Notes under the pieces: model-generated
What the model was told of the DNA's origin: nothing
The model's input: the letters and a program-made list of their open reading frames with translations, nothing else
Databases searched by the model: none
DNA from: Chloroflexota bacterium
GTDB taxonomy: Bacteria; Chloroflexota; Limnocylindria; Limnocylindrales; CSP1-4
DNA length: 43,737 bases
Assembly: GCA_003169735.1 (NCBI GenBank)
Contig: PNAP01000007.1
Location: forward strand, 1-43,737
Reading direction: 5' to 3'
Program-made: the position numbers and the translations under genes
In this document: positions 19,218-28,169 of the stretch, one piece after another
Layout of the letters: each line of letters begins with the position of its first letter
Numbering within the stretch: position 1 is the first letter of the stretch

Positions 19218-20435
19218 ATGGTCACCCGACTCCTCGGGCTCCGTCTCCTGGCCAGCCTCCTGCTGGCGCTGTGGGCCGCGCTCGGCATCATCATCCTGAC
19301 CGCCTACCGTCCGGGCGGCCCGCTCGACCTGCTGCCCGGCATCGCCGCGCTGGCGCCATGCGTCGCGCTTGCCGCGGCCGTGGTCTGGCCGCTGGACCAA
19401 AGCGACCGCCGCCTCGAACTCGCGACGACCTGGCTCGGAATCGGCGCGGTGCTGTTGGTGACGCCGCTCCTCCTCGACGTCGCCCAGACCGTGTCGCGCG
19501 GCGGGCATCTGCCGGTCGTCCCGTCGCTCGAGCTCGGCTACGCGGGCGTGCTGGCCATCGCCACGAGCTCTATCTTCGGCTCGATGGGCCTGGTGCGGCG
19601 GATGGTGGCGCCGAGCGCACCGACGCGACGCCGCGTCACGACGGCGCTGGCGATGGGCCTCGGGCTGTCGCTCATCGGCGCCATCGCCTTCAGCGGCGGC
19701 GCCATCGCCGCCGAACAGGCGCTGCGCGCTCACCCCGTGCCGACGTCGGCCTGGGGGCCGACCGACACGGCCGTCGAGCCGCCGCACTGTGATGCTCCGG
19801 TCGCACTCGGTCCGGGCGCCGATCTCGACATCGAGGCGACCGCCGACATCGACGCGGCATCCGTTGGCACGGCCTCCATCAAAGGCACGCGCGAGGGTCG
19901 CGACGAGGCCTGGACCGGGACGATGAACAGCCACTTCGGGTCCGGCACGATCGCCTACAGCCGCATCGCCTCGCAGGCGCTCGTCTCGGTCGACGGCGCC
20001 GCTCCCAAAGCGACCGACCCCGCATCCTTCGGCCTGGCCGATCCCGACGGGCTGACGCTCGACGGCCCGGTCCTCGCGGCCATCAACGGTGGCGCCGTGC
20101 CGGCGACCGAGGACCTCGGCCTGGAGCTGTTCGACGGCGCCCAGGCACGGCACTGCCAGCGAGCCATCGACGGAACGCTCGCCCTCGACGCGTTCCTGAT
20201 CCTGCGCTGGCTCGGAGGGCAAGATCCGTTCCAGGCCACCGAAGCGCTTGACATCTGGCGCGGAGAACTCGACTGGTGGGTCTTCTCCGATGGGCAGCTC
20301 GGCAAGGCCAGCCTCCTGATCGGTGGCTATCCGGGCACTGCATGGCCGACATCAGGCATCGGCGCGACCCTCCAGGTCGACCTGTCGGCGCTGCACCGCG
20401 ACGTCAACCACGACGTGATCCCACTGCGACCGTGA
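19218..20435 (+). CDS. Membrane-anchored hypothetical protein
   Basis: A 405-residue protein with about five hydrophobic helices in the first 170 residues (for example LLASLLLALWAALGIIIL and AMGLGLSLIGAIAF), followed by an extracytoplasmic domain of about 230 residues with two visible Cys (PPHCDAP and ARHCQRA) that could form a disulfide. The late region is Trp-rich (DIWRGELDWWVFSDG). No family is recognised. It is divergent from the SAM hydrolase gene and 17 nt upstream of the WYL regulator gene. Confidence 0.7.
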   Translation: MVTRLLGLRLLASLLLALWAALGIIILTAYRPGGPLDLLPGIAALAPCVALAAAVVWPLDQSDRRLELATTWLGIGAVLLVTPLLLDVAQTVSRGGHLPVVPSLELGYAGVLAIATSSIFGSMGLVRRMVAPSAPTRRRVTTALAMGLGLSLIGAIAFSGGAIAAEQALRAHPVPTSAWGPTDTAVEPPHCDAPVALGPGADLDIEATADIDAASVGTASIKGTREGRDEAWTGTMNSHFGSGTIAYSRIASQALVSVDGAAPKATDPASFGLADPDGLTLDGPVLAAINGGAVPATEDLGLELFDGAQARHCQRAIDGTLALDAFLILRWLGGQDPFQATEALDIWRGELDWWVFSDGQLGKASLLIGGYPGTAWPTSGIGATLQVDLSALHRDVNHDVIPLRP

Positions 20436-20440
20436 CGGCG

Positions 20441-20446
20441 TAGGCT
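20441..20446 (+). promoter_or_regulatory. -10 TAGGCT of the leaderless WYL regulator gene
   Basis: TAGGCT lies five bases after the preceding stop codon. The GTG at 20453 begins 6 nt after the hexamer, with no SD, so this gene likely has its own promoter despite the short gap. Confidence 0.55.
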
Positions 20447-20452
20447 TCGGTC

Positions 20453-21484
20453 GTGCCGGACACCGATCGCATCATCGAGCGCGGCAGCGTCAAGTGGGAC
20501 CGCGCCGCCCGATACCTGCGCATCGCGTCGATCCTGCACGCCCACGCCGACGGCATCTCGGCCAAGGAGATCGCCGACCGCATCGGCGCGTCCGTGCGGA
20601 CGATCTATCGGGACCTGACCGCGATGAACGAGGAAGCGGGCCTGCCCATCTGGCAGGACGGGGGCAAGTGGGGGCTCGAGTCCGGCGCGTTCCTGCCGCC
20701 GCTCAACCTCACCCTGCACGAGGCGATGACGCTGTTCCTCGCCGCGCGCGTGCTGGCAAAGGCAAGTGACGAGCACGACACCGAGCTCATCGGAGCGTTC
20801 ATCAAACTGGCCGAGATCCTGCCGCCCGTCCTGGCCGAGCACATCCGCGCGACCGTGGACGCGGTCGCGCTGGCGCCCCGCAACGATCGATTCACGCGCG
20901 TCTTCCGCACCCTGACCGAGGCGTGGGCGCATCGGCGCGTGGTCGAGATCGAGTACGACCCATCGGCCTATGACCCCGGCCGCGAGGTGCGCCGCGCGCG
21001 CATCCGACCCTACGCCATCGAGCCGTCGGCGCTCACCCACGCCCTGTATCTCATCGGTTGGGACGAGGGTCGAGGTGCGCGGCGGACGTTCAAGGTGGAG
21101 CGCATCCGCTCGGCGTCGCTCACGCCCGCGACGTTCGAGCCGGGCCCGGGTGAGCCCGCGGCGCGCGACCTGATGCGTGCCTGGGACGTCATCTCGGACG
21201 AGCCGCCGGTCCGCGTCGTGCTGCGCTTCTCGCCGGCCGTGGCCCGCCGCGCGGCAGAGACGCGCTGGCACCCCAGCCAGGAGATCGAGACGCTCCCCGA
21301 TGGATCGCTGCGCTGGTCCGGCCGCGTGGCTGGCCTGCGCGAGATCCGCATCTGGATCCTCGGTTGGGGCCCGGACGTCGAGGTCCTGGAGCCGGCCGAG
21401 CTCCGAGCCGAGATCGCCGGTGACGTGCGCCGAGCGGCCGCTCTCTACGACCGCGCCGCCTCAAGGAGCCGCGCGAACCAGTAG
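20453..21484 (+). CDS. WYL-domain transcriptional regulator
   Basis: A 343-residue DNA-binding regulator. The N-terminal winged HTH spans about residues 15-75 (GISAKEIADRIGASVRTIYR, DLTAMNEEAGLPI). A helical linker follows, then a WYL domain at about 155-220 where the signature reads LYLIGWD, preceded by RRVVEIEYDPS. A C-terminal WCX-like extension (VRVVLRFSPAVARRA) ends the protein. WYL domains are thought to bind nucleic-acid ligands, and many members control DNA-damage or defence genes. The last 40 nt overlap the convergent SRPBCC gene. The target is unknown. Confidence 0.9.
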   Translation: MPDTDRIIERGSVKWDRAARYLRIASILHAHADGISAKEIADRIGASVRTIYRDLTAMNEEAGLPIWQDGGKWGLESGAFLPPLNLTLHEAMTLFLAARVLAKASDEHDTELIGAFIKLAEILPPVLAEHIRATVDAVALAPRNDRFTRVFRTLTEAWAHRRVVEIEYDPSAYDPGREVRRARIRPYAIEPSALTHALYLIGWDEGRGARRTFKVERIRSASLTPATFEPGPGEPAARDLMRAWDVISDEPPVRVVLRFSPAVARRAAETRWHPSQEIETLPDGSLRWSGRVAGLREIRIWILGWGPDVEVLEPAELRAEIAGDVRRAAALYDRAASRSRANQ

Positions 21485-21840
21485 CGCCACAGCGCCTCGT
21501 GGAGTTCGCGCTGGGCGCGCGTCCGGAAGCCGACCTGGCGCAGCGTCAGATGGGTCCGATGCCCGTGCTCGATGAGGTCGAAGCAGACGGCCGACGGGAC
21601 GCCCAGCGGATCGCCCACCCAGTCCCAGCTCCAGCTGACATGCTGGGGTGCATCGACCGCCAGGACCTCGCCGGATGCCTCGGCGTCGCGCAGGCGGAAG
21701 TGCACCGGCGCGCCGACCTTCAGCTCGAAGTCGGCTGCATCGAGCCACCGGCGGAGGCCGTCGGCGGTCGAGACCAGGCGGAAGAGCGCTGCACGCGGCA
21801 AGTCGACCTCGGCCTGGAGCTCGACGCGTGGATCGCTCAT
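21445..21840 (-). CDS. SRPBCC/AHSA1-like ligand-binding domain protein
   Basis: A 131-residue single-domain protein of the START/Bet v1-like fold. It has the typical opening VELQAEVDLPRAALFRLVST followed by GLRRWLDAADFELKVG, a central VSWSWDWVG and a long C-terminal helix (RELHEALWRYWFARLL). Members bind hydrophobic ligands or act as stress proteins. It starts 24 nt after pntB on the same strand and may be co-transcribed. Its 3' end overlaps the WYL gene by 40 nt tail to tail. Confidence 0.85.
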   Translation of the reverse strand: MSDPRVELQAEVDLPRAALFRLVSTADGLRRWLDAADFELKVGAPVHFRLRDAEASGEVLAVDAPQHVSWSWDWVGDPLGVPSAVCFDLIEHGHRTHLTLRQVGFRTRAQRELHEALWRYWFARLLEAARS

Positions 21841-21863
21841 CGGACGCCCATCAGGCGGCGAGC

Positions 21864-23315
21864 TTAGACCGCCTTGACGGCCGCCGCGAGCTGTTCGAGG
21901 CCGGCTTTCGCGTCCGCGAAGAGCATGCCCGTCTTCGGGTCGGTGTAGAGCGCGTTGTCGATGCCGGCGTAGCCCTTGCCCATCGAGCGCTTGATGACGA
22001 CGATCGACTTGGCATGGTCGACGTCCAGGATGGGCATGCCGTAGATAGGCGAGGACGGATCCGAGCGAGCGGCCGGGTTGGTGACGTCATTGGCACCGAT
22101 GACCAGCGCCACGTCGCAGCGCGCGAACTCGGGGTTGATCTCCTCCATCTCCTTGAGTTGCGGGTACGGGACATTGGCTTCGGCAAGCAACACGTTCATG
22201 TGGCCGGGCATGCGACCGGCGACCGGATGGATGGCGTATTTCACGTCGACGCCGCGCGCCTCGAGCAGCTCGGCCAGTTCGCGCACCGCGTGCTGCGCCT
22301 GGGCGACCGCCAGGCCGTATCCCGGCACGATGATCACCGAGTGGGCGTAGGCGAGCTGGATGGCCACGTCGTCGGCACTGATCTCGCGCACGCCCGCGCC
22401 GGCACCCGCACCGATGGCGGAGGGCCCCGAGTCGCCCGTCCCGAAGCCGCCGACCATGATGTTGGCGATCGACCGGTTCATCGCGTCGGCCATAAGCTTG
22501 GTGAGGATGCCGCCCGAGGCGCCGACCAGGGCGCCGGCGATGATCAGCACCGGGCTGTGGATGACGAAGCCGGCCATCGCGGCGGCCGTGCCGGTGAACG
22601 AGTTCAGGAGCGAGATCACGACCGGCATGTCCGCGCCGCCGATGGGCAGGACCATGGTCACGCCGAAGATGAGTGCGGCGGCGACGATGAGTGCGAGGAT
22701 GGCGATCGAGGCGCCCGCGCCGAGCGAGAAGACGCCCGCCGCGCCGAGGACGATGGTCACGAACCCGACCAGCGCCACGATGGCCAGGACGGCCGTCAGG
22801 ATGCGCTGAGCCGGAAGGATGATCGGCTGGCCGGCGATGAGTCCCTGGAGCTTGCCGCCGGCGATCAGCGATCCCGTGAACGTCACGCTGCCGATGACCG
22901 CGCCGAGCGCCACGAAGATGGTGGTCGAGATGATGTCCGGGTCCGAGGTGCCGGCGATCTTCACGAAGTCGTCGATGGCGACCAGCGCCGCCGCGCCACC
23001 GCCGACGGCATTGAAGAGCGACACCAATTGCGGCATCGCCGTCATCTTCACCGTGCGCGCCATCCAGAAGCCCAGCCCGCCGCCGAGGGCCCCACCCACG
23101 ACGATGATCAGCCACCCGGTGCCGGACAGGCCGCCGTCCCGGATGACGAGCGAGATGAAGGTCGCGAAGACCGCCACCGTCATGCCCACCGCCGAGATGC
23201 GGTTGCCGTTGCGCGCCGTTGCCGGCGAGTTCATCTGGTGCAGGCCGATGACGAACGCGGCGGCGCCGACCAGGCCGGCCACGAAGACGAGCGTGCGCAG
23301 GACGTCAGCCGACAT
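21864..23315 (-). CDS. pntB: NAD(P) transhydrogenase subunit beta
   Basis: A 483-residue membrane subunit that passes protons and binds NADP(H). About nine hydrophobic helices fill the first 290 residues. The C-terminal NADP-binding domain III has VIIVPGYGLAVAQAQHAV, HPVAGRMPGHMNVLLAEA and LVIGANDVTNPAA. The frame is open to 23390, but those residues are antisense of pntAb. The ATG at 23315 overlaps pntAb by 11 nt and has GGAGG upstream inside it. It acts with the two upstream genes to make NADPH at the expense of proton motive force. Confidence 0.95.
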   Translation of the reverse strand: MSADVLRTLVFVAGLVGAAAFVIGLHQMNSPATARNGNRISAVGMTVAVFATFISLVIRDGGLSGTGWLIIVVGGALGGGLGFWMARTVKMTAMPQLVSLFNAVGGGAAALVAIDDFVKIAGTSDPDIISTTIFVALGAVIGSVTFTGSLIAGGKLQGLIAGQPIILPAQRILTAVLAIVALVGFVTIVLGAAGVFSLGAGASIAILALIVAAALIFGVTMVLPIGGADMPVVISLLNSFTGTAAAMAGFVIHSPVLIIAGALVGASGGILTKLMADAMNRSIANIMVGGFGTGDSGPSAIGAGAGAGVREISADDVAIQLAYAHSVIIVPGYGLAVAQAQHAVRELAELLEARGVDVKYAIHPVAGRMPGHMNVLLAEANVPYPQLKEMEEINPEFARCDVALVIGANDVTNPAARSDPSSPIYGMPILDVDHAKSIVVIKRSMGKGYAGIDNALYTDPKTGMLFADAKAGLEQLAAAVKAV

Positions 23316-23622
23316 CGGTGGCCTCCGGCTTCTTGGCCGGTTCGCGCCGCTTGAACATCTGAAGCATGCGATCCGTGACGACATAGCCACCGACGACGTT
23401 GGCAGCGCCGAACGCGACGGCGATGAAGGCGAGCACGTAGCCGAGCGGGTCGTCGGCGGCCGCGGCGATGAGCATGGCGCCGACCAGCACGATGCCGTGG
23501 ATCGAGTTGGCGCCCGACATCAGTGGCGTGTGGAGCATCGACGGCACCTTGCTGATGACCTCGATGCCGACCAGGATGGCCAGGACGAAGAGCGCCAGGG
23601 AGTCGAGCAGGTCCGGACTCAT
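23305..23622 (-). CDS. pntAb: NAD(P) transhydrogenase subunit alpha part 2
   Basis: A 105-residue protein carrying the hydrophobic helices that form the C-terminal part of alpha in enzymes with a split alpha subunit. Visible are LFVLAILVGIEVISKVP, LHTPLMSGANSIHGIVLVGA and a helix near ANVVGGYVVTDRML. The ATG overlaps the pntAa stop (ATGA) and its end overlaps pntB, so all three are translationally coupled. Confidence 0.94.
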   Translation of the reverse strand: MSPDLLDSLALFVLAILVGIEVISKVPSMLHTPLMSGANSIHGIVLVGAMLIAAAADDPLGYVLAFIAVAFGAANVVGGYVVTDRMLQMFKRREPAKKPEATDVG

Positions 23623-24803
23623 GGCTTGGTCCCTTCCGCGGCCGGGGTCGTGTCGGGTGGCGGCTCAGGCGGCGCGAGCAGTTTGGCCGTCGCCGGGTGG
23701 ACGACCCCTCCGTCGTTGGTGATGAGCGTGCCGGCCGTGATCTCGTCGCTCAGGTCGAGCGTCAGGTTGCCGTCCTTCACGAGATGCAGCAGCAGCGTGG
23801 AGATGTTGCGGGCGTAGAACGCGCTGGCTCCGGCGGGCATCGTGGCGGGCAGGTTCTCCGGCGCGAGGATGGTGACCTTGTTTTCCGTGACCGTCGTCTG
23901 ACCGAACTTGGAGAGCTCGCAGTTGCCACCGAGCGGGCTGGCTGCCATGTCGACGATGACCGATCCGGGCTTCATGCCGGCGACTGCGGCGGCCGTGACG
24001 AGGACAGGCGGGCGGCGGCCGGGCACCTGGGCGGTGGTGATGACCACGTCCATGCCGCCGATGAACCCATTGAGTTCCTGCTGTTGGGCGGTGCGCTCCT
24101 CGGCCGTCAGCTCGCGGGCGTAGCCACCGGTGCCGGATGCGTCGGCGACCGACTTCAGGATGAGGAACTTAGCGCCGAGCGATTCCGCCTGCTCTTTCGT
24201 TTCGGAGCGCACGTCGTAGGCACTCACGACGGCACCGAGCCGACGTGCCGTGCCGATGGCCTGGAGGCCGGCCACGCCGATGCCGAGGATGAGCACGTTG
24301 GCCGGCCGCGCCGTGCCGGCTGCCGTCGTCAGCAGCGGGAAGTATCGGCCGTAGGCGTCGGCGGCCAGCAGGACCGCCTTGTAGCCACCGACATTGGCCT
24401 GTGACGAGAGCGCGTCCATGGTCTGGGCGCGGCTCAGCGTGCGCGGTAGCGTGTCCAGACTGATGGCGATGGCGCCGCGCTTGGCGAGATGTTCGGCGGT
24501 CTGCGGGTCGATGAGCGGCTGAAGGAGCCCGATCACGACCTGGCCGGAGCGCAGTCGATCGACCTCGGCCGAGGACGGCTTCTGGACGCGCAGCAGGACG
24601 TTCGCCTGGAGATAGAGCTGGTCGGTCGAGACGATGGTCGCGCCGGCGTCCGTGTACGTGCTGTCGGGCAGGAGGGCCGCGTCGCCCGCGCCCGATTCGA
24701 CGAGGACCTCGAGGCCGGCGGCGATGAGCTTGCCGATGGCCTCGGGCACGACCGCGACACGGCGCTCGCTGGCGGCCGTTTCCTTGACGATGCCGACCTT
24801 CAT
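23619..24803 (-). CDS. pntAa: NAD(P) transhydrogenase subunit alpha part 1
   Basis: A 394-residue soluble NAD(H)-binding subunit (domain I) related to alanine dehydrogenase. It begins KVGIVKETAASERRVAVVPE. The Rossmann motif is VLILGIGVAGLQAIGTARRLGA, and SSQANVGGYKAVL and the mobile-loop region around AENLPATMPAGASAFYARN are recognisable. A Pro-rich C-terminal tail ends in EGTKP. It is the first gene of pntAa-pntAb-pntB, with AGGGA five bases before the ATG. The upstream region contains a small hairpin at 24833-24845. Confidence 0.95.
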   Translation of the reverse strand: MKVGIVKETAASERRVAVVPEAIGKLIAAGLEVLVESGAGDAALLPDSTYTDAGATIVSTDQLYLQANVLLRVQKPSSAEVDRLRSGQVVIGLLQPLIDPQTAEHLAKRGAIAISLDTLPRTLSRAQTMDALSSQANVGGYKAVLLAADAYGRYFPLLTTAAGTARPANVLILGIGVAGLQAIGTARRLGAVVSAYDVRSETKEQAESLGAKFLILKSVADASGTGGYARELTAEERTAQQQELNGFIGGMDVVITTAQVPGRRPPVLVTAAAVAGMKPGSVIVDMAASPLGGNCELSKFGQTTVTENKVTILAPENLPATMPAGASAFYARNISTLLLHLVKDGNLTLDLSDEITAGTLITNDGGVVHPATAKLLAPPEPPPDTTPAAEGTKP

Positions 24804-24922
24804 CAGGGTCCCTACATTGATTGAGTTGGGCGAGGCGAAGCGCCTATGGGTGAATTGACTGAAGGATAGCGGTTCGAGGCCCCGGTCGGCCCAGTGCCGC
24901 CCGGCCCCTCATTCCGTGCCTC

Positions 24923-24928
24923 TATGCT
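24923..24928 (+). promoter_or_regulatory. -10 TATGCT of the leaderless FAD oxidase gene
   Basis: TATGCT ends 7 nt before the ATG at 24936; no SD. The spacing sets the start, as an earlier in-frame GTG at 24894 would lie upstream of this promoter. Confidence 0.5.
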
Positions 24929-24935
24929 CCCCGCG

Positions 24936-26324
24936 ATGCTGCCGCAGCCCAAACCCGGTTTCCTGGAAGCGCTGCGTGCGGCGTTGCCCAAGGCGCGACT
25001 CCTGACCGAGCCCGTCGATACCGAGGGCTATCGCTTCGACGAGACCGAGTTCCTCCACCCCGGCCGACCGCTCGGCGTCATCTTCCCGAAGAACACGTCC
25101 GACGTCCAGGCCATCGTCCGGCTGGCGGCCGCGCACCACATCGCGCTCGTGCCGCGCGGCGCCGGCACCGGGCTGTCCGGAGGGGCGATCGCCGTCGAGG
25201 GCGCGCTGACGGTGGTGATGACGCAGATGGACCGCATCATCGAGATCGATGAGGCCAACCTGTGCGCGGTCGTGCAGCCCGGCGTCATCAACGCCGACCT
25301 CGGGCGCGCGGCAGCGGCGAAAGGCCTCTTCTACGCGCCGGATCCGGCCAGCTTCGAGACCTGCACCATCGGCGGCAACCTGGCCGAGAACTCGGGCGGC
25401 CTGCGCTGCGTGAAATACGGCGTCACCCGCGATGCGGTGCTCGCGTTGGAGGTCGTACTCGCCGACGGCGCTGTCATCCGGACCGGCGGCAAGACCGTCA
25501 AGGACGTGATGGGCTACGACCTGAGCCACCTTTTCATCGGCTCGGAGGGCACGCTCGGCATCATCACCGAAGCAACACTCCGGCTGCTGCCCAAGCCCGC
25601 ACCGACGTTGACGTTGCTCGCCTTCTTCCCGACCGTGGCGGACGCGGGCGACGCCGTGGCGCGCATGACGCGCGCTGGGCTGGTGCCCGTGACGCTCGAG
25701 TTGATGGACAACTTCACCATCCGGGCCGTGGACGGCGCAATGCGACTCGGCCTCGACCGCGACGCCGGAGCGATGCTGATGATCGAGTCCGACGCCGGAG
25801 GCTCGGCCGCCGAGGCCGAACTGGATGCCGCCACCGAGGCGTGCCAGAGTGCCCATGCCCTGTCGGTCGTCCGTTCGGCCGATCCTGCCGAAGCGGATTG
25901 GCTGCGCGAGGCCAGGCGCAAGGCCCACTGGTCGCTCGAGCAGGCGGGCGCGGCGCGCATGGACGACGTCGGCGTGCCGCGCAGCCGCGTGCCCGAGATG
26001 CTCGCCGCCATCGAACGCGTGGCTGCAGCGCGCGGCGCGCGTATCGGCGTGTTCGGGCATGTCGGAGACGGCAATCTCCATCCCACGTACGTGTTGGATC
26101 GCGACGACCCGTCGGCCGAGGCGCAGCTCGACGCGGTCAGAGGTGACATCTATGCCGCTGCGCTCGCGCTGGGCGGCACGCTCTCCGGCGAGCACGGCAC
26201 CGGCGTCGCCAAGCGCGGCTACCTCGAGCGGCAACGGGGCGTCGACGCCGTTCGCGTCATGCGGGCGGTCAAGGCAGCGCTCGATCCGCTGGGCATCCTC
26301 AACCCGGGCAAGGTGCTCGCCTGA
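24936..26324 (+). CDS. FAD-linked oxidase, GlcD / D-lactate dehydrogenase type
   Basis: A 462-residue flavoprotein of the FAD_binding_4 / FAD-oxidase_C family that oxidises 2-hydroxy acids such as glycolate or D-lactate. The FAD-binding PP-loop block is VPRGAGTGLSGGAI. TIGGNLAENSGGLRCVKYG and HLFIGSEGTLGIITEATLR are further family blocks. The C-terminal substrate domain has HVGDGNLHP and GGTLSGEHGTGVAKR. I chose the ATG 7 nt after the TATGCT hexamer. No GlcE, GlcF or LldE/F partner is in the window, so the electron acceptor and exact substrate are open. Confidence 0.9.
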   Translation: MLPQPKPGFLEALRAALPKARLLTEPVDTEGYRFDETEFLHPGRPLGVIFPKNTSDVQAIVRLAAAHHIALVPRGAGTGLSGGAIAVEGALTVVMTQMDRIIEIDEANLCAVVQPGVINADLGRAAAAKGLFYAPDPASFETCTIGGNLAENSGGLRCVKYGVTRDAVLALEVVLADGAVIRTGGKTVKDVMGYDLSHLFIGSEGTLGIITEATLRLLPKPAPTLTLLAFFPTVADAGDAVARMTRAGLVPVTLELMDNFTIRAVDGAMRLGLDRDAGAMLMIESDAGGSAAEAELDAATEACQSAHALSVVRSADPAEADWLREARRKAHWSLEQAGAARMDDVGVPRSRVPEMLAAIERVAAARGARIGVFGHVGDGNLHPTYVLDRDDPSAEAQLDAVRGDIYAAALALGGTLSGEHGTGVAKRGYLERQRGVDAVRVMRAVKAALDPLGILNPGKVLA

Positions 26325-26930
26325 TCAGGGCATCAGCCGCTGCTCGCGCCAACCGGGACCGGCCCGGGTGAAGAGCTGCCGGTCGTGGAGCCGGTCGGGG
26401 CGGCCGATCCAGAACTCGATCGTGTCGGGCACGATGCGGTAGCCGCCCCAATATGGCGGCATCGGCACGTCACCATCTGGGAACCGCGCGCGTGCCGCCT
26501 CGAAGCGTGCCTCGAGGGCCGCCCGATCAGCGATCGGCCGGCTCTGGTCGGAGGCCCACGCGGCCAGCCGGCTGCCAAGCGGCCGAGACGCGAAATACGC
26601 GGCCGATTCCGCGCGACTCAGGCGCTCGACATCGCCCGTGACGCGGACCTGACGCTCCAGCGGATCCCAGTACAGGACGATCGCCGCGCGCGGATGCGCG
26701 GCCAGGGCGACGCCCTTGGCGCTGTCGTGGTTCGTGTAGAACGTCAGGCCGCGGTCGTCCAGGCCGCGCAAAAGGACCATGCGGACCTGCGGGGCGCCAT
26801 CCTCACCGACCGTGGCGAGGGCCATCGCCATCGGTTCACGCACCGACGATCCGGCCGCCTCGTCCAACCAGGTCCGCAGCTGCCGAAGCGGGTCCGCGCG
26901 GACCTCGAATCGGTCGCCTTCCATGCTCAT
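26325..26930 (-). CDS. pdxH: Pyridoxamine 5'-phosphate oxidase
   Basis: A 201-residue FMN enzyme that oxidises pyridoxamine or pyridoxine 5'-phosphate to pyridoxal phosphate. Conserved blocks are DPLRQLRTWLDEA, REPMAMALATVGEDGAPQVR, MVLLRGLDDRGLTFYTNHDS, YWDPLERQVRVTGDVERLS and the C-terminal RLHDRQLFTR with WREQRLMP. The ATG at 26930 overlaps the stop of the EamA transporter gene (ATGA); a second ATG lies two codons on. Frame extension upstream is antisense of the transporter. It converges on the FAD oxidase gene with no gap. Confidence 0.95.
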   Translation of the reverse strand: MSMEGDRFEVRADPLRQLRTWLDEAAGSSVREPMAMALATVGEDGAPQVRMVLLRGLDDRGLTFYTNHDSAKGVALAAHPRAAIVLYWDPLERQVRVTGDVERLSRAESAAYFASRPLGSRLAAWASDQSRPIADRAALEARFEAARARFPDGDVPMPPYWGGYRIVPDTIEFWIGRPDRLHDRQLFTRAGPGWREQRLMP

Positions 26931-27856
26931 GTGGCGTGTCCGCGCGACTCTGTGGCCACGATGAACGCCACCGACGCGACGATCATCGCCGCGCCGATGA
27001 GCATCAACGGGTCGACCGCGTCCTTGTCGATCAAGAACCCCAGCGCCACGGCCACGACGGGGTTGACGTAGGCGTACGTGGCGACACGGGCGATGGGTGC
27101 GTTCTGGAGCAGCCACGTATAGGCGGTGTAGCCGAGCAGCGAACCGAAGGTGATGAGGTAGAGCAGCGAGATGATCGAGCTGTCGGTGAAGGTTGCGCCC
27201 TGGACCTGGCTCCACTCCCCGTCGATGAGCCCTGCGGCGATGAGCATGCCGCCGCCGCAGAGCAGTTGATAAGCCGTCGAGACGAGCGAATCGGTCGGCA
27301 GATGCAACCGCCGGGACATGAACGAGCCCGACGCCCACGACGTCGACGCGAACAGGATCATGAGCATGCCCAGGAGGTCGGTCTGGCCGCTCAGTCCACG
27401 CGGCACCACCAGCACGCCCAGCCCGATGAACCCGAGAACGACGCCGCCCATGCCGACCGCCGAGATGCGCTCGCCGGTCGCTCGACGCAACACGAGCACG
27501 ATGACTGGCACGATGCCGACGATCAGCGCGGCCAGCCCTGAAGGCACGGTAGTCTCGCCCATCGACACGAAGCCATTGCCGATGAAGAGCAACAGGGCGC
27601 CGACCACCGCCGCACCGCGGAGTTGCTGCCACGTGACGCGCATCCGCGACGGCCCGCTGCGCAGCACCAGCACCACCGCCATGATCGCCCCGGCTACCGC
27701 GAAACGGACGCCCGCCGCCAGGAATGGCGGCATCGACTCGACGACGTGCCGTATGGCGAGGTAGGTCGAGCCCCAGACGACGTACACGATGATCAGCGCC
27801 GTCCAGACCAGCCAGGCCGGCGGCGCCGCTCGCTGGTCCGTCGGGGCGAGGCTCAC
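26927..27856 (-). CDS. EamA/DMT-family transporter
   Basis: A 309-residue membrane protein with about ten helices in two EamA repeats. Typical opening blocks are VYVVWGSTYLAIRH and PPFLAAGVRFAVAG, and the second half has SWASGSFMSRR and FGSLLGYTAYTWLLQNAP. The family exports amino acids, nucleosides and other metabolites. The frame is open to 28006, but the GTG at 27856 lies 6 nt after a TACGTT -10 and directly before the first helix, so it is the likely leaderless start. The ATGA coupling to pdxH suggests, without proof, a vitamin B6-related substrate. Confidence 0.88.
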   Translation of the reverse strand: MSLAPTDQRAAPPAWLVWTALIIVYVVWGSTYLAIRHVVESMPPFLAAGVRFAVAGAIMAVVLVLRSGPSRMRVTWQQLRGAAVVGALLLFIGNGFVSMGETTVPSGLAALIVGIVPVIVLVLRRATGERISAVGMGGVVLGFIGLGVLVVPRGLSGQTDLLGMLMILFASTSWASGSFMSRRLHLPTDSLVSTAYQLLCGGGMLIAAGLIDGEWSQVQGATFTDSSIISLLYLITFGSLLGYTAYTWLLQNAPIARVATYAYVNPVVAVALGFLIDKDAVDPLMLIGAAMIVASVAFIVATESRGHAT

Positions 27857-27862
27857 ATGCGG

Positions 27863-27868
27863 AACGTA
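27863..27868 (-). promoter_or_regulatory. -10 TACGTT of the leaderless EamA transporter gene
   Basis: TACGTT on the minus strand ends 6 nt before the GTG at 27856; no SD. Confidence 0.5.
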
Positions 27869-28064
27869 CCAAGTCAGCCGCAAGCGTGCCCGCCGGTACC
27901 GATTCGGGCTTCCGTACACCACTCCGTACAAGCCCGGATGGTCGCCGGGACGGCGGCGATGGACACTCCTCGACGTCGGAGCCGGCGCGGCTGTCTCCGA
28001 CGCCAAACCTCCAAGAAATCCCCGTCTCTGAGCAGCTCTACACGGCAGGGCTGGCGATGAGCAC

Positions 28065-28107
28065 GACTAGAGCCGGACATGCGCTGGGGCGCGGTCCGGC
28101 TCTCGTC
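28065..28107. repeat. Imperfect palindrome upstream of the two-component genes
   Basis: Arms 28069-28078 and 28094-28103 match over 10 bp (AGAGCCGGAC and its complement). After one mismatch three more pairs follow, giving 13 pairs in 14 positions and a 15-nt loop. It lies 57 nt upstream of the kinase -10. An operator or RNA hairpin are both possible. Confidence 0.5.
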
Positions 28108-28163
28108 ATGTCCGGGCTCGAGGACGTCAAGGCTCGCCGAGCGGAGGCGCGAATGGCCGCACG

Positions 28164-28169
28164 TATCAT
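28164..28169 (+). promoter_or_regulatory. -10 TATCAT of the leaderless histidine kinase gene
   Basis: TATCAT ends 6 nt before the ATG at 28176; no SD. Confidence 0.6.

Noticed and set aside
21648-23354. 568-codon plus-strand open frame
   Set aside because: Antisense of pntB and pntAb, full of Arg, Asp and His as expected for a GC-rich shadow.
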